From Pseudoalteromonas distincta (GTDB lineage Bacteria > Pseudomonadota > Gammaproteobacteria > Enterobacterales > Alteromonadaceae), in assembly GCF_000814675.1 (NCBI RefSeq), contig NZ_JWIG01000015.1:62001-126000 (forward strand): 64,000 nucleotides of DNA, read 5' to 3'. The notes under the pieces were generated by a model. The model did no database searches and was not told the origin of the DNA. It worked only from the letters and a program-made list of their open reading frames with translations. This document shows, one piece after another, positions 27,301-35,787 of this stretch. The position numbers and the translations under genes are program-made. The number at the start of each line of letters is the position of its first letter. The stretch's first letter is position 1.

Positions 27301-28602
27301 TTAGTCAAGTAGCCAATGTAATGCTATTGCAGCCGTCCACGAGAAATCTTTACCACCACAGCCTGCACCTGTTTCTGGGTTAAAATATTCGTAGTAGCCT
27401 GACTTAACAACTAAGTTGCGAGTGTCATCTTGAATTTTGTCAGCCGTTGTTGCAAAGCCTGCCTCTTTAAGGCCTATGGCTATCATCCAGTTGATGTGTA
27501 ACCAAATCGGGCCACGCCAGTAGCGTTGTGGCTCGTATTTTTCCTCTTTAGGGTGAGTAGATGCCACACTAAATTGGCTCGACTCAATAAAATCTTCGGT
27601 GGCTGTATTAATTATTTTAGTTTGCTCATCGCTTGTTAAACCTGCATATACAGTTAATAGCGCGGCTGATGTTTTAACTTTAGCCAAGCTGTTAGTTAAT
27701 ACATCTCTGCAATAAAAGTACTGGCTTTGTTCACACCATAAAGTGTTTATGGCTTGCTCTGTTATTTGTAAGCGCTGTGCTAAGTAATCAGTGCGAGCAT
27801 CGTTTAAGCCAAGTTGTTCACCCATTTTGAGTAAATCTTTGGTTGCACGGTGTAAAATAGCAATAATACCTAGGTCATTCATTTTGTACGGGCAGGTTTC
27901 GTAAATTACTTTACTGTCAAAGTTGTTACGTTTAAAAAAGTCTACAAGGTATAAAAAGCGGTCGTACTCACTTTTATGTGGGCGCTGAGAAGAATCTACA
28001 TGACTTGTATCGCGGCGCGTATATTCCCAATCCACACATGGCACAGCATGAAGAGCGTCATCCCACGATGGGCTGTTATCCATGCCCGATTCCCACGGGT
28101 GGTAGGTTACAACTAAACCTGTTTTTTCAGGATCTCGGTCGTTGTACCACCATAAATGATAATCAACTACTTGTGAAAATAACGCTTTAACTTTTTGTTC
28201 TGCAAATGTTTTATCTTTAGCGCTGGCAAGCATTTCTTTCATTACAGTGGCGACTACTGGCGGCTGTGAAATAGACGTACTTTTAATTTTTTTATCCGAA
28301 CCCCATATGTCAGGACCAGGAAAATAAGTATCAGAATCTTTATGAAACAAGATGTGCGGCACCATGCCATCATCCCATTGGCCTGAAAATAACACATCAA
28401 TTTCTTGCCATGCTCGGCTTTCGTCTGATTTCATCCAGCCTAGCGCTGTAATGGCTGAATCCCAGTTCCACTGAAACGGGTATAGGCCATGTGTTGGTAC
28501 TGTATAGCCACCTAAGTCGTTTGCTATAAGTGTTTTAGTAGCAAGGTCTGCAAGCGATGAAGCCGTTGCTGAGTCAATTTTACCGCTGTTTATAGTCGTC
28601 AT
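27301..28602 (-). CDS. GH63 glycosidase, probable mannosylglycerate/glucosylglycerate hydrolase
   Basis: Start at 28602 (MTTINSGK) gives 433 residues; an in-frame start at 28707 would add 35 unlikely residues. There is no signal peptide, so the enzyme is cytoplasmic. It is a single (alpha/alpha)6 domain of the short GH63 type, the size of the mannosylglycerate hydrolases of Thermus and the glucosylglycerate hydrolase of mycobacteria. Motifs are FQWNWDSA at 43-50, HPWESGMDNSPSWDDA at 168-183 with probable catalytic acid Asp175, RYWRGPIWLHINW at 360-372, and YYEYFNPETG at 403-412 with probable base Glu405. A glycerate kinase gene in the facing operon supports a glycosyl-glycerate substrate; the isomerase plus fructokinase favour mannose over glucose. 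Substrate is inferred. Confidence 0.82.
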   Translation of the reverse strand: MTTINSGKIDSATASSLADLATKTLIANDLGGYTVPTHGLYPFQWNWDSAITALGWMKSDESRAWQEIDVLFSGQWDDGMVPHILFHKDSDTYFPGPDIWGSDKKIKSTSISQPPVVATVMKEMLASAKDKTFAEQKVKALFSQVVDYHLWWYNDRDPEKTGLVVTYHPWESGMDNSPSWDDALHAVPCVDWEYTRRDTSHVDSSQRPHKSEYDRFLYLVDFFKRNNFDSKVIYETCPYKMNDLGIIAILHRATKDLLKMGEQLGLNDARTDYLAQRLQITEQAINTLWCEQSQYFYCRDVLTNSLAKVKTSAALLTVYAGLTSDEQTKIINTATEDFIESSQFSVASTHPKEEKYEPQRYWRGPIWLHINWMIAIGLKEAGFATTADKIQDDTRNLVVKSGYYEYFNPETGAGCGGKDFSWTAAIALHWLLD

Positions 28603-28698
28603 ATTGGGTGCTCTTTGTGTGTTATTTCCGATTTTTATAATATTAAAGCACTCATTATGGGTTGTAAATGTTTTTTTTCTGTGCTTAAATCCTGTTCG

Positions 28699-28726
28699 AA
28701 GTAACAAAAAACTAACATGTTTACTT
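28699..28726. promoter_or_regulatory. candidate operator in the divergent promoter region of the glycerate-sugar locus
   Basis: AAGTAACA (28699-28706) and TGTTTACTT (28718-28726) form an interrupted inverted repeat in the 196-base region between the two operons. It could be the site of the ROK regulator encoded at the far end. A possible minus-strand promoter for the hydrolase operon lies nearby (TTACAA 28667-28662, 16 bases, TAATAT 28645-28640). Both are weak sequence calls. Confidence 0.3.
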
Positions 28727-28798
28727 GATTATTTCGGCTTTGCTTAGCCACACTCTAAGTAAATACACACAGACAACTAGCACAATTGGAGAATACCC

Positions 28799-31240
28799 GT
28801 GAATAAAACAACGATCGCCTCTATTGTATCTTTATGCCTCGCACAGGGCGCTTATGCAGCAGAAGAAGCTGCACCAGATACAGCAAAAAAAGCTAACAAC
28901 GTTGAGCGTATTATCGTCTCTGGTACCAGTAAAGGGCGTGTTATTTCAGACACTCCACAATCAGTAACATCTATTAGTGAAGACGAGCTGGTAAAGCTCT
29001 CTTCAAGTAGCCAAGCGGATGTGCTTCGCTATATTCCGGGTATTAAAGTAGAAGGCGGTGGCGGTGAAGTCGCTACTAACCTACAAGTAAGAGGCTTACC
29101 TTCATCGGGTCAGTTTCAGTTTACGCCACTGTCGTACGACGGTTCACCTAGTTTGAGTGTTTTTGGTTTAAACTCATCGGCGTTTGATGTGTATTACCGT
29201 AATGATTTGGGTATTGAGCGCGTAGAGTTTGTGCGTGGTGGTGTATCTAATTTATTTGGCCAAGGTTCTGTGGCCGGCATTATTAACTATATTTCTAAAA
29301 CGGGCAGTGATGATCCGCAAAGTACCGTGCAAATGGAGCTTTCTGACCAAGGGCGTACTCGCTTAGATTTTGCAACGAGCGGTCCGCTTAACGAAGATGG
29401 CTTATATTATGCGCTTTCTGGCTTTTACCGTTACGACGAGGGCCCTTTAGATACAGGCCTTGAGACTAAAGGTACACAGTTGCGTGGTAATATTCGTAAA
29501 GAATTTGATGATGGCTCTGGCTCATTTACTGTTTACGGACAGTACATTGACGACCAAGCTCAGTTTTACTTACCTATTCCACTTGATGGCGACAGCCGCG
29601 AGCGCTTAATTGGTAACGATGGTCGTGAAGTCGAATCACTGCAAACGGCGCAAGTATCTAACTTAACGTACGATGCAGCAAATGGTCGTTATGAATCGCC
29701 AATCAGCGATGGTGTAGTTACTAAAGGTGGTTCTATTTCAGTGGTGTTTGAAAAAGAACTCGCTAACGATTTTGCCATTAATATGCGCAGTAAATACGCT
29801 AAATACCAACACGAATTTAATTTATTTTTAGACGGCGACGGTATTATTAATGTACCTGAAAGCCAAGACGACTTTTTAGCTAACAGAGGGCTAGATGATG
29901 CAAGCGGTGCTGAGTTTTCTTATGTTAATTCAGGTGTCGCACTTGCAAGTGATGACTTACTATTTGCTAACCGTATTTTAGACCGCGACCGCCCAGCTGA
30001 AGATTTTTCTGCAGAATTTAATATCATCAAAAGTATTTTTGTAGGTGATTTTAGCCACGATATTACAGTCGGTACATTTTTCTCGCACAGTGAAGCCGAC
30101 GACGATAACGTTATTACAACTTACTTAGGTGAGTTTAATAATAACCCTCGCTTAATCGACTTAACGTATACCGATGTTAATGGCGATGAGGTTCAGTACA
30201 CTCAAAATGGTATTAGTGGCCCAGGCATTTCTTATACTAACCAAACCATTAGCGCTACCCGCAGAGCATTGTACGTAGCGGATCAAATGGAAAGCGACGA
30301 TTGGATTTTTGACTTTGGTGTTCGCTACGAAGAAATTGAAGGAAAAATTAGTCGCGAAGGCAGCCAAGTAGTTCAGATTTCTGATGATCCAACGCTTGCA
30401 CCTAACTTACAAGTTAACACTACAGGCAGTGGTGTAATGACTTACGGCGAAGTCGACACGTCTGAATTTGCTGTATCAGGGGCGGCGTTATATCGCTTAA
30501 CTGATAATTTAAATGTATATGCCAATGCATCTCGCGGGTTTTTCTTCCCAGAAATTAGAGGTATTCAGTTTAATGATTTAGGCGAGCCTGCCAGCTACGA
30601 AGCCGAAATTGTTGAGCAAGGCGAGCTAGGTGTTAAGTTTTTTGATAACGACTTTAGCGGCAGCATTGCGTTATTTAGAACTGACTTAAAAGACAGACGC
30701 AGCGTAGACTTTGTAAATGATGGTAATGGGGGCGTATTAGAGCTGCCAGTTATGCAATCAACTAAAGCAACGGGTGTTGAGCTTACCGGTCGTTACGATA
30801 TTACCGATGAGTGGGCTGTTGATGCCAACATGACCTATACCGATCACGAATTTACTGAATTTGACTCAGACCCTTCTATTATTGGTAACGAATTACGTCG
30901 TAAACCAAAAATACTATTTAACTCATCTATTAGCTACACCGCAGATAACTGGGATGCATCGATTTACCATAACTTTACCGGTAAAAACTTTGCAAATGAC
31001 TCAAACTCGGTAGAACTTGATTCATTTCACTTATTTAGATTTGATGCAGGCTATAACTGGCAAGTTGCACCAGAGCAAACAGTACGCTTAAGCGTTGGGG
31101 TATTTAACCTGTTTGATTCTGACGGTGTTACTGAAGGTTCGCCTCGTCTAGGTAACAGCCAAACGGCAGATAACCCATACTTTGTAGGTCGCCCAATTCT
31201 CCCACGACGCGTTACTTTAAGAGTTAAATACGACTTTTAA
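28799..31240 (+). CDS. TonB-dependent receptor for the glycosyl-glycerate locus
   Basis: 813 residues; the start codon is GTG with GGAG about ten bases upstream. The signal peptide ends AYA near residue 20. The plug domain includes ERIIVSGT, a ADVLRYIPGIKVEGGGG segment and RVEFVRGGVSNLFGQGSVAGIINYISK. The barrel ends TLRVKYDF, with terminal phenylalanine. It is the outer-membrane importer of the divergent sugar locus, followed by a terminator and then the symporter gene. The substrate (mannosylglycerate or a larger algal glycoside) is inferred only from neighbours. No SusD-like partner is present, as expected outside Bacteroidetes. Confidence 0.9.
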   Translation: MNKTTIASIVSLCLAQGAYAAEEAAPDTAKKANNVERIIVSGTSKGRVISDTPQSVTSISEDELVKLSSSSQADVLRYIPGIKVEGGGGEVATNLQVRGLPSSGQFQFTPLSYDGSPSLSVFGLNSSAFDVYYRNDLGIERVEFVRGGVSNLFGQGSVAGIINYISKTGSDDPQSTVQMELSDQGRTRLDFATSGPLNEDGLYYALSGFYRYDEGPLDTGLETKGTQLRGNIRKEFDDGSGSFTVYGQYIDDQAQFYLPIPLDGDSRERLIGNDGREVESLQTAQVSNLTYDAANGRYESPISDGVVTKGGSISVVFEKELANDFAINMRSKYAKYQHEFNLFLDGDGIINVPESQDDFLANRGLDDASGAEFSYVNSGVALASDDLLFANRILDRDRPAEDFSAEFNIIKSIFVGDFSHDITVGTFFSHSEADDDNVITTYLGEFNNNPRLIDLTYTDVNGDEVQYTQNGISGPGISYTNQTISATRRALYVADQMESDDWIFDFGVRYEEIEGKISREGSQVVQISDDPTLAPNLQVNTTGSGVMTYGEVDTSEFAVSGAALYRLTDNLNVYANASRGFFFPEIRGIQFNDLGEPASYEAEIVEQGELGVKFFDNDFSGSIALFRTDLKDRRSVDFVNDGNGGVLELPVMQSTKATGVELTGRYDITDEWAVDANMTYTDHEFTEFDSDPSIIGNELRRKPKILFNSSISYTADNWDASIYHNFTGKNFANDSNSVELDSFHLFRFDAGYNWQVAPEQTVRLSVGVFNLFDSDGVTEGSPRLGNSQTADNPYFVGRPILPRRVTLRVKYDF

Positions 31241-31253
31241 ATAAATGCTTTAT

Positions 31254-31290
31254 GCCTATTAACTCACTTTGGGGTTAATAGGCTTTTTGC
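31254..31290 (+). terminator. intrinsic terminator after the TonB receptor
   Basis: GCCTATTAAC (31254-31263) pairs exactly with GTTAATAGGC (31274-31283), followed by TTTTTGC. It separates receptor expression from the symporter-kinase-regulator genes, or allows partial read-through. Confidence 0.88.
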
Positions 31291-31437
31291 ATTGTGATGC
31301 ATTTTTCAGCTAAGTTAGCTACAGGTTTATCTTTTTGACTAGGCTCATTTATTCAAAAAGGTAAGGGCAGGTAGCCGTTTGGTATTTTAATTTTGAAAAG
31401 GCGCAGTGTTTTCATATTGTGAATACGCGAATAAATT

Positions 31438-33018
31438 ATGAATATATTAGATTTTTCAATAGTTGCTCTTTATCTTGGTGCCTTATTGGTAATGGGATTT
31501 ATGCTACGCGAACAAACCAATAAAAGTGATTACTTTTTAGGGGGTAAAAGCTTAGGTTGGAAACCTTTGGCTTTGTCGGTAATGGCCACTCAGCTTTCGG
31601 CTATTAGCTTTATTTCGGCTCCTGCATTTGTTGGTTTGCGTGAAGGCGGTGGTATGCAATGGCTCTCGTATGAGTTGGGTGTTCCGCTGGCGATGATTTT
31701 AATTTTAGCGACTATTTTACCCAAGCTTTATAAAAGCGGCATTGTCAGTATTTACGATTATTTAGAAATGCGCTTTGGCCGCTCAACCCGTGTGCTTATT
31801 AGTGTGGTGTTTCAATTTAGCCGTGCGTTTGCCACGGGCATTATGATTTACGCGGTATCGCTTATATTACAAGGCACCATGGGAATAGAAGCATGGCAAG
31901 CTATTGTACTAACGGGTGTTATAACCGTTTTGTATTCACTGCAAGGCGGGATGAAAGCCGTAGTGTATGGTGATGCAATTCAAATGATCATCATTGTACT
32001 GGGTACTATTGCTTGTATTGGCTTTGGACTATATCACTTAGGTGGGGTTGATACCTTTATTGCTAATGTTGATTCGAGCCGATTAGAAGCCATAAAATTT
32101 GATTCGTTTGGATTTAGTGGCGATGGTTTTGGCTTTTTACCTATGATTTTTGGTGGTGTGGTGCTTTACGCTTCTTACTATGGGTGTGACCAAACACAAG
32201 CGCAACGTGCACTTAGTGCAAAAGATCCTAAAAACTTACGCTACATGATTTTAGCCAACGGCGTAGTGCGTTTTCCTATTACTATTTTATATTGTGTGTC
32301 GGGCTTAATTGTAGGCACTCTGGCAATGAGTAACCCTGAATTTTTAGCAAAAATTCCAGCAGATAACCCTGATTGGATGATGCCTATATTTATTTTAGAT
32401 TACCTACCGCATGGCTTAATTGGTTTATTGGTTGTCGCTATTTTGTCGGCAGCGATGTCATCACTTAGCTCTGCAATTAATTCACTTTCGGCGGTAAGTA
32501 TTGAAGATTACAGCCGTATATCTAATAAAGAGCTAGACCAACCATCTTACTTAAAGTTAGCTAAATACTTAGGTTTAGCATGGGGCGCAATTACCTTAGT
32601 ACTATCACTTTTTGCCGGTGACATAGCGCCGACCATTATTGAAGCTATTAACAAAGTCGGCTCGTTATTTTATGGCCCAATACTGGCAGTATTTTTAGTT
32701 GCTGTACTAAGTAAACGCAGTGCTGCATTGCATGCCAATATTGGCTTAATTAGTGGTGTATTAATTAACTTGTTGGTGTCGGTATTTGCGCCTGATATTT
32801 TCTGGTTTTGGTGGAATTTTATTGGCTTTGTAAGCGCTGCGGTGATTATTTATGTTACGAGTCGTTTAATTCCAAGAGAGGTAAACGAAGTCACAAAAGT
32901 ACAAAATGCCGAGACCGTATCAAACTCAATTTTAACTGGCAAAGATATCGTTATGCTACTTAGCATGTTTATTGTGATGATATTAATTTGTTTAGCTATT
33001 CCTTCAATTTTTTCGTGA
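31438..33018 (+). CDS. sodium:solute symporter (SSS family)
   Basis: 526 residues, about fourteen hydrophobic segments. N-terminal IVALYLGALLVMGF and SDYFLGGKSLGWKPLALSVMATQLSAISFI are the SSS family start. SSAINSLSAVSIEDYSR near 345-360 is the conserved segment of the sodium site helix. It would carry its substrate across the inner membrane with sodium, suitable for a marine cell. Located between the TonB receptor and the glycerate kinase (10 bases upstream of the latter), it is the likely inner-membrane importer of the intact glycosyl-glycerate. This differs from the E. coli phosphotransferase route (MngA), which phosphorylates mannosylglycerate on entry. Confidence 0.9.
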   Translation: MNILDFSIVALYLGALLVMGFMLREQTNKSDYFLGGKSLGWKPLALSVMATQLSAISFISAPAFVGLREGGGMQWLSYELGVPLAMILILATILPKLYKSGIVSIYDYLEMRFGRSTRVLISVVFQFSRAFATGIMIYAVSLILQGTMGIEAWQAIVLTGVITVLYSLQGGMKAVVYGDAIQMIIIVLGTIACIGFGLYHLGGVDTFIANVDSSRLEAIKFDSFGFSGDGFGFLPMIFGGVVLYASYYGCDQTQAQRALSAKDPKNLRYMILANGVVRFPITILYCVSGLIVGTLAMSNPEFLAKIPADNPDWMMPIFILDYLPHGLIGLLVVAILSAAMSSLSSAINSLSAVSIEDYSRISNKELDQPSYLKLAKYLGLAWGAITLVLSLFAGDIAPTIIEAINKVGSLFYGPILAVFLVAVLSKRSAALHANIGLISGVLINLLVSVFAPDIFWFWWNFIGFVSAAVIIYVTSRLIPREVNEVTKVQNAETVSNSILTGKDIVMLLSMFIVMILICLAIPSIFS

Positions 33019-33028
33019 GCTGTGACTA

Positions 33029-34270
33029 ATGGATTCTAAAAAGTCGTTTTTAATTGATTTATTTACCACTGCGGTAAATGCCTGTAAACCGAGTGCTTGC
33101 ATGAGTAAGTATTTAGAAAATATAGATGCAAGCAAAGGTTTGTGTGTAGTAGGGGCGGGTAAAGCCGCCGCTGAAATGGCCGCCGAAGTTAATCGCTTTT
33201 ATGGTGATAAATGTTTTGGCGCAGTGGTAACGCGTTATGGCTACGAAAGTAGCGGTGATACTGGGCGAATTAAAGTGCTTAGTGCAAACCACCCAACACC
33301 AGACGATAACAGCTTAGCAGCTGGCAAAGAGTTATTGGAGCTTGTAAAAAATAATCCGGCTGATATTCCTATTTTGTTTATTATTTCGGGAGGCGGTTCG
33401 TCGTTGATGTGCCTACCTGTTGATGATGTGCCTTTTTCACAAAAGCAAAAGCTTAATCAGTTTTTACTTAGAAGTGGTGCAAGCGTTGATGAAATAAATG
33501 TAGTGCGTAAGCAGTTGTCACTTGTTAAAGGCGGTAAGTTAGCGCAGGCCGCTAAGTCGGATTACGTTACGCTCATTATTTCAGATGTAGTAGGGGACAA
33601 ACCAAGTGATATAGCATCAGGCCCTACTATTAGCGATGGCAGTACCAAAGCCGATGCACTGGCTATTTTACAAAAGTACAATTGGCCGGTAATAGCAGAA
33701 GTTGAAGCGCATTTATTAAAACCAGAGCAAGAACGAGTTGCTGACACCGTGGGGGAGTACTTTATTGTTGCAAATGCGCAGCATGCTATTGATAGCGCAA
33801 TAGGTGTTGCACAGCATCAAGGCTGGGAAACTCAGGTACTAGGGTATGATATTCAAGGCGAGGCTAAAGAGGTTGCAAAGCAACATGCGGCTATCGCTCT
33901 TGATCAAAAAGCCCAAGGCAAGCGCGTTATGTTGTTCTCTGGTGGCGAGCTTACCGTAACCGTTGCTGATATTTATGGCGATGGCGGGCCCAATCAAGAA
34001 TACTTAATGGCGTTGGCTGAGGCACTTAATGGCGAAGCGGGTATTTACGCACTTGCTTGTGATACCGATGGTGTAGATGGTAGTAAAGATGTAGCGGGTG
34101 CGTATATAAATAGCAGTACAATTGCTCGCGCACAAGACGCTGGCGAAAACTTACACGCACAGTTAGAAGGTCATAATAGCCATCAGTTTTTTAAAGCCAT
34201 TGATGATTTAATTATTACTGGGCCAACTAACACAAATGTGAATGATTTTAGAGTGATAGTGATTGAGTAG
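33029..34270 (+). CDS. glycerate kinase (MOFRL/GckA-TtuD family)
   Basis: 413 residues of the class with an N-terminal DUF4147 domain and a C-terminal MOFRL domain. Signatures are VGAGKAAAEMA at 42-52, ANHPTPDDNS near 90, FIISGGGSSLMCLP near 113, DVVGDKPSDIASGPT near 190 and FSGGELTVTV near 300. This family phosphorylates D-glycerate, usually to 2-phosphoglycerate, which enters glycolysis via enolase. It follows the symporter by 10 bases. In this context it consumes the glycerate released by the GH63 hydrolase and is the strongest clue that the substrate of the locus is a glycosyl-glycerate. The position of phosphorylation is inferred from the family. Confidence 0.9.
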   Translation: MDSKKSFLIDLFTTAVNACKPSACMSKYLENIDASKGLCVVGAGKAAAEMAAEVNRFYGDKCFGAVVTRYGYESSGDTGRIKVLSANHPTPDDNSLAAGKELLELVKNNPADIPILFIISGGGSSLMCLPVDDVPFSQKQKLNQFLLRSGASVDEINVVRKQLSLVKGGKLAQAAKSDYVTLIISDVVGDKPSDIASGPTISDGSTKADALAILQKYNWPVIAEVEAHLLKPEQERVADTVGEYFIVANAQHAIDSAIGVAQHQGWETQVLGYDIQGEAKEVAKQHAAIALDQKAQGKRVMLFSGGELTVTVADIYGDGGPNQEYLMALAEALNGEAGIYALACDTDGVDGSKDVAGAYINSSTIARAQDAGENLHAQLEGHNSHQFFKAIDDLIITGPTNTNVNDFRVIVIE

Positions 34271-34344
34271 GCGCAGTTTGCCCACTTGTTCTTTATAATG
34301 GTTTCACGTAATCTTGTGCTCCAATTTTGTTAGGGTTAATACCT

Positions 34345-35502
34345 ATGTTTTCGTTAAACAACAGTAACTTATTACGCTCTGGTTTTGAGCTTGGAAAAGG
34401 CGAAAAGCTATTTCAAGATATTGAGCGCGATATTATAAAAGTGGTGTTTTGGGAAAAGTGCGTAACCCAAAGTCATATTGTGAGCGCAACTCGTATTCCA
34501 CAGCAAACTGTGTCGCGTTTACTTAAGTCGTTAACCCAACACGGTGTAATTGTACAAACTGATACGCTAATTCCTAATAAAAAAGGTAAGCCTGGGTTTG
34601 GCATTGCCCTTAATCCCGATTACGGATTTACCTTTGGCTTAGCTATTTTGCTTGATGCTATTTCGCTTGCTGTAATGGATTTTACGGGAAAGGTGGTTTA
34701 CACCCATATGCAGCTAATGTCGGATATGAGCATTAATAATGTGCTTAAATGTGCACAAAAGCTGGTAGAAGATATAAGCGCTGAGCGTGACATTCCAAGT
34801 GAAAAAGTACTGGGAATGGGTGTGGGTATCTCTGGCTTTTTTAGCTCAATGGATGGGAAAATGAATACCCACCATATGCTAGAAGAGTGGTCGCAGGTTG
34901 ATATTATCGATATTGTGTCGCAGCATTTTCAACTCCCAACTTGGGTTGTTAACGATGCTACAGGCGCAGCCGCAGGTGAAGGTGTTGCAGGTATTGGGCG
35001 CGAGTATAAAAACTTCGTTTATATGTTTGTGTCGGCCGCATTTGGTGGCGGTATTGTAAATAATGGTGACGTACTGCGCGGTACATACGGAAATGCAGGT
35101 GAGCTTGGCGACATGCTACCGCCTAAATTATATGCCCACCCCAATCTTGAATTACTAAAACGTATTTTGAAAAAAAATGGCGTAGCGGTTACTTCTATTT
35201 ACGACCTGCATGACAACTTTGACCCCGATTGGCCAGGCGTTGAAGAGTGGTTGTTTAAGGTTCAAGACTCATTTGATTTAGTGGCAACCTGTTGCTCTGC
35301 TTTATTAGATGCTGAGGCGATTATTATTGGTGGCCATATTCCAAAAGAGTTGGCTGAAAAAGTTATTGCACGAACTGAGGTTTATGCACAATTTAGACGT
35401 GGCGCTAAACGCCCTATGCCAAAGCTGGTGGTATCTAATATTGATAATTTTCCGGTATCAATTGGCGCAGCCACATTGCCATTTAGAGAGTTGTGTTTGT
35501 AG
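34345..35502 (+). CDS. ROK-family transcription regulator
   Basis: ATG 34345 with AGGG nine bases upstream gives 385 residues; an in-frame TTG at 34327 is less likely. The N-terminal winged helix (about 20-75) has the recognition part RIPQQTVSRLLKSLTQHGVI. The ROK sugar-binding domain has VVNDATGAAAGEG near 208-220 and FGGGIVNNGDVLRGTYGNAGELG near 236-258. The usual CxCGxxGC zinc motif after GELG is missing, so it lacks part of the ROK signature. It ends the symporter-kinase operon and most likely controls both divergent operons in response to a sugar such as mannose or fructose, or the glycoside; which one is unknown. Confidence 0.88.
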   Translation: MFSLNNSNLLRSGFELGKGEKLFQDIERDIIKVVFWEKCVTQSHIVSATRIPQQTVSRLLKSLTQHGVIVQTDTLIPNKKGKPGFGIALNPDYGFTFGLAILLDAISLAVMDFTGKVVYTHMQLMSDMSINNVLKCAQKLVEDISAERDIPSEKVLGMGVGISGFFSSMDGKMNTHHMLEEWSQVDIIDIVSQHFQLPTWVVNDATGAAAGEGVAGIGREYKNFVYMFVSAAFGGGIVNNGDVLRGTYGNAGELGDMLPPKLYAHPNLELLKRILKKNGVAVTSIYDLHDNFDPDWPGVEEWLFKVQDSFDLVATCCSALLDAEAIIIGGHIPKELAEKVIARTEVYAQFRRGAKRPMPKLVVSNIDNFPVSIGAATLPFRELCL

Positions 35503-35506
35503 CTTA

Positions 35507-35715
35507 ATACCAATCCGCAATAATACTTAATCATTTTGCGGGGCTAAACGTGTCACTACCTGCGTTAAAAAATTCTCATTTACGACTGCATGGATGCAGA
35601 AGGTAGAGCAATGCAGGAGCAATTGCCGAGAACAACTAAATAGCGAATTTTTTGCCTAGCTATCAACACGTTTTTCCAGCTTCAAAATAGCTTATTTAAT
35701 TAAGCGAATTGGTAT
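35507..35715. repeat. interspersed element with imperfect long inverted ends (MITE-like)
   Basis: A 209-base element starts four bases after the ROK gene stop with ATACCAAT and ends with ATTGGTAT. The first and last about 50 bases are imperfect complements: ATACCAAT-CGC, then TTAAT..., ATTTTG, GCT and AAACGTGT occur in the same order on both strands. It contains no ORF. The 8-base ends recur in the 70-base element at 42218. It looks like a small non-autonomous repeat inserted between genes; no transposase is in the window. Confidence 0.65.
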
Positions 35716-35735
35716 AAGAAATACAAATTTTAAAA

Positions 35736-35778
35736 ACAAAAAAGCCGATATTGTTTTATGCAATATCGGCTTTTTTGT
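35736..35778. terminator. bidirectional terminator between the ROK and peptidase genes
   Basis: AAAAAAGCCGATATTG (35738-35753) and CAATATCGGCTTTTTT (35761-35776) form a 16-bp stem with T-runs on both strands, between convergent genes. Confidence 0.92.
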
Positions 35779-35787
35779 TTGGGTTAT

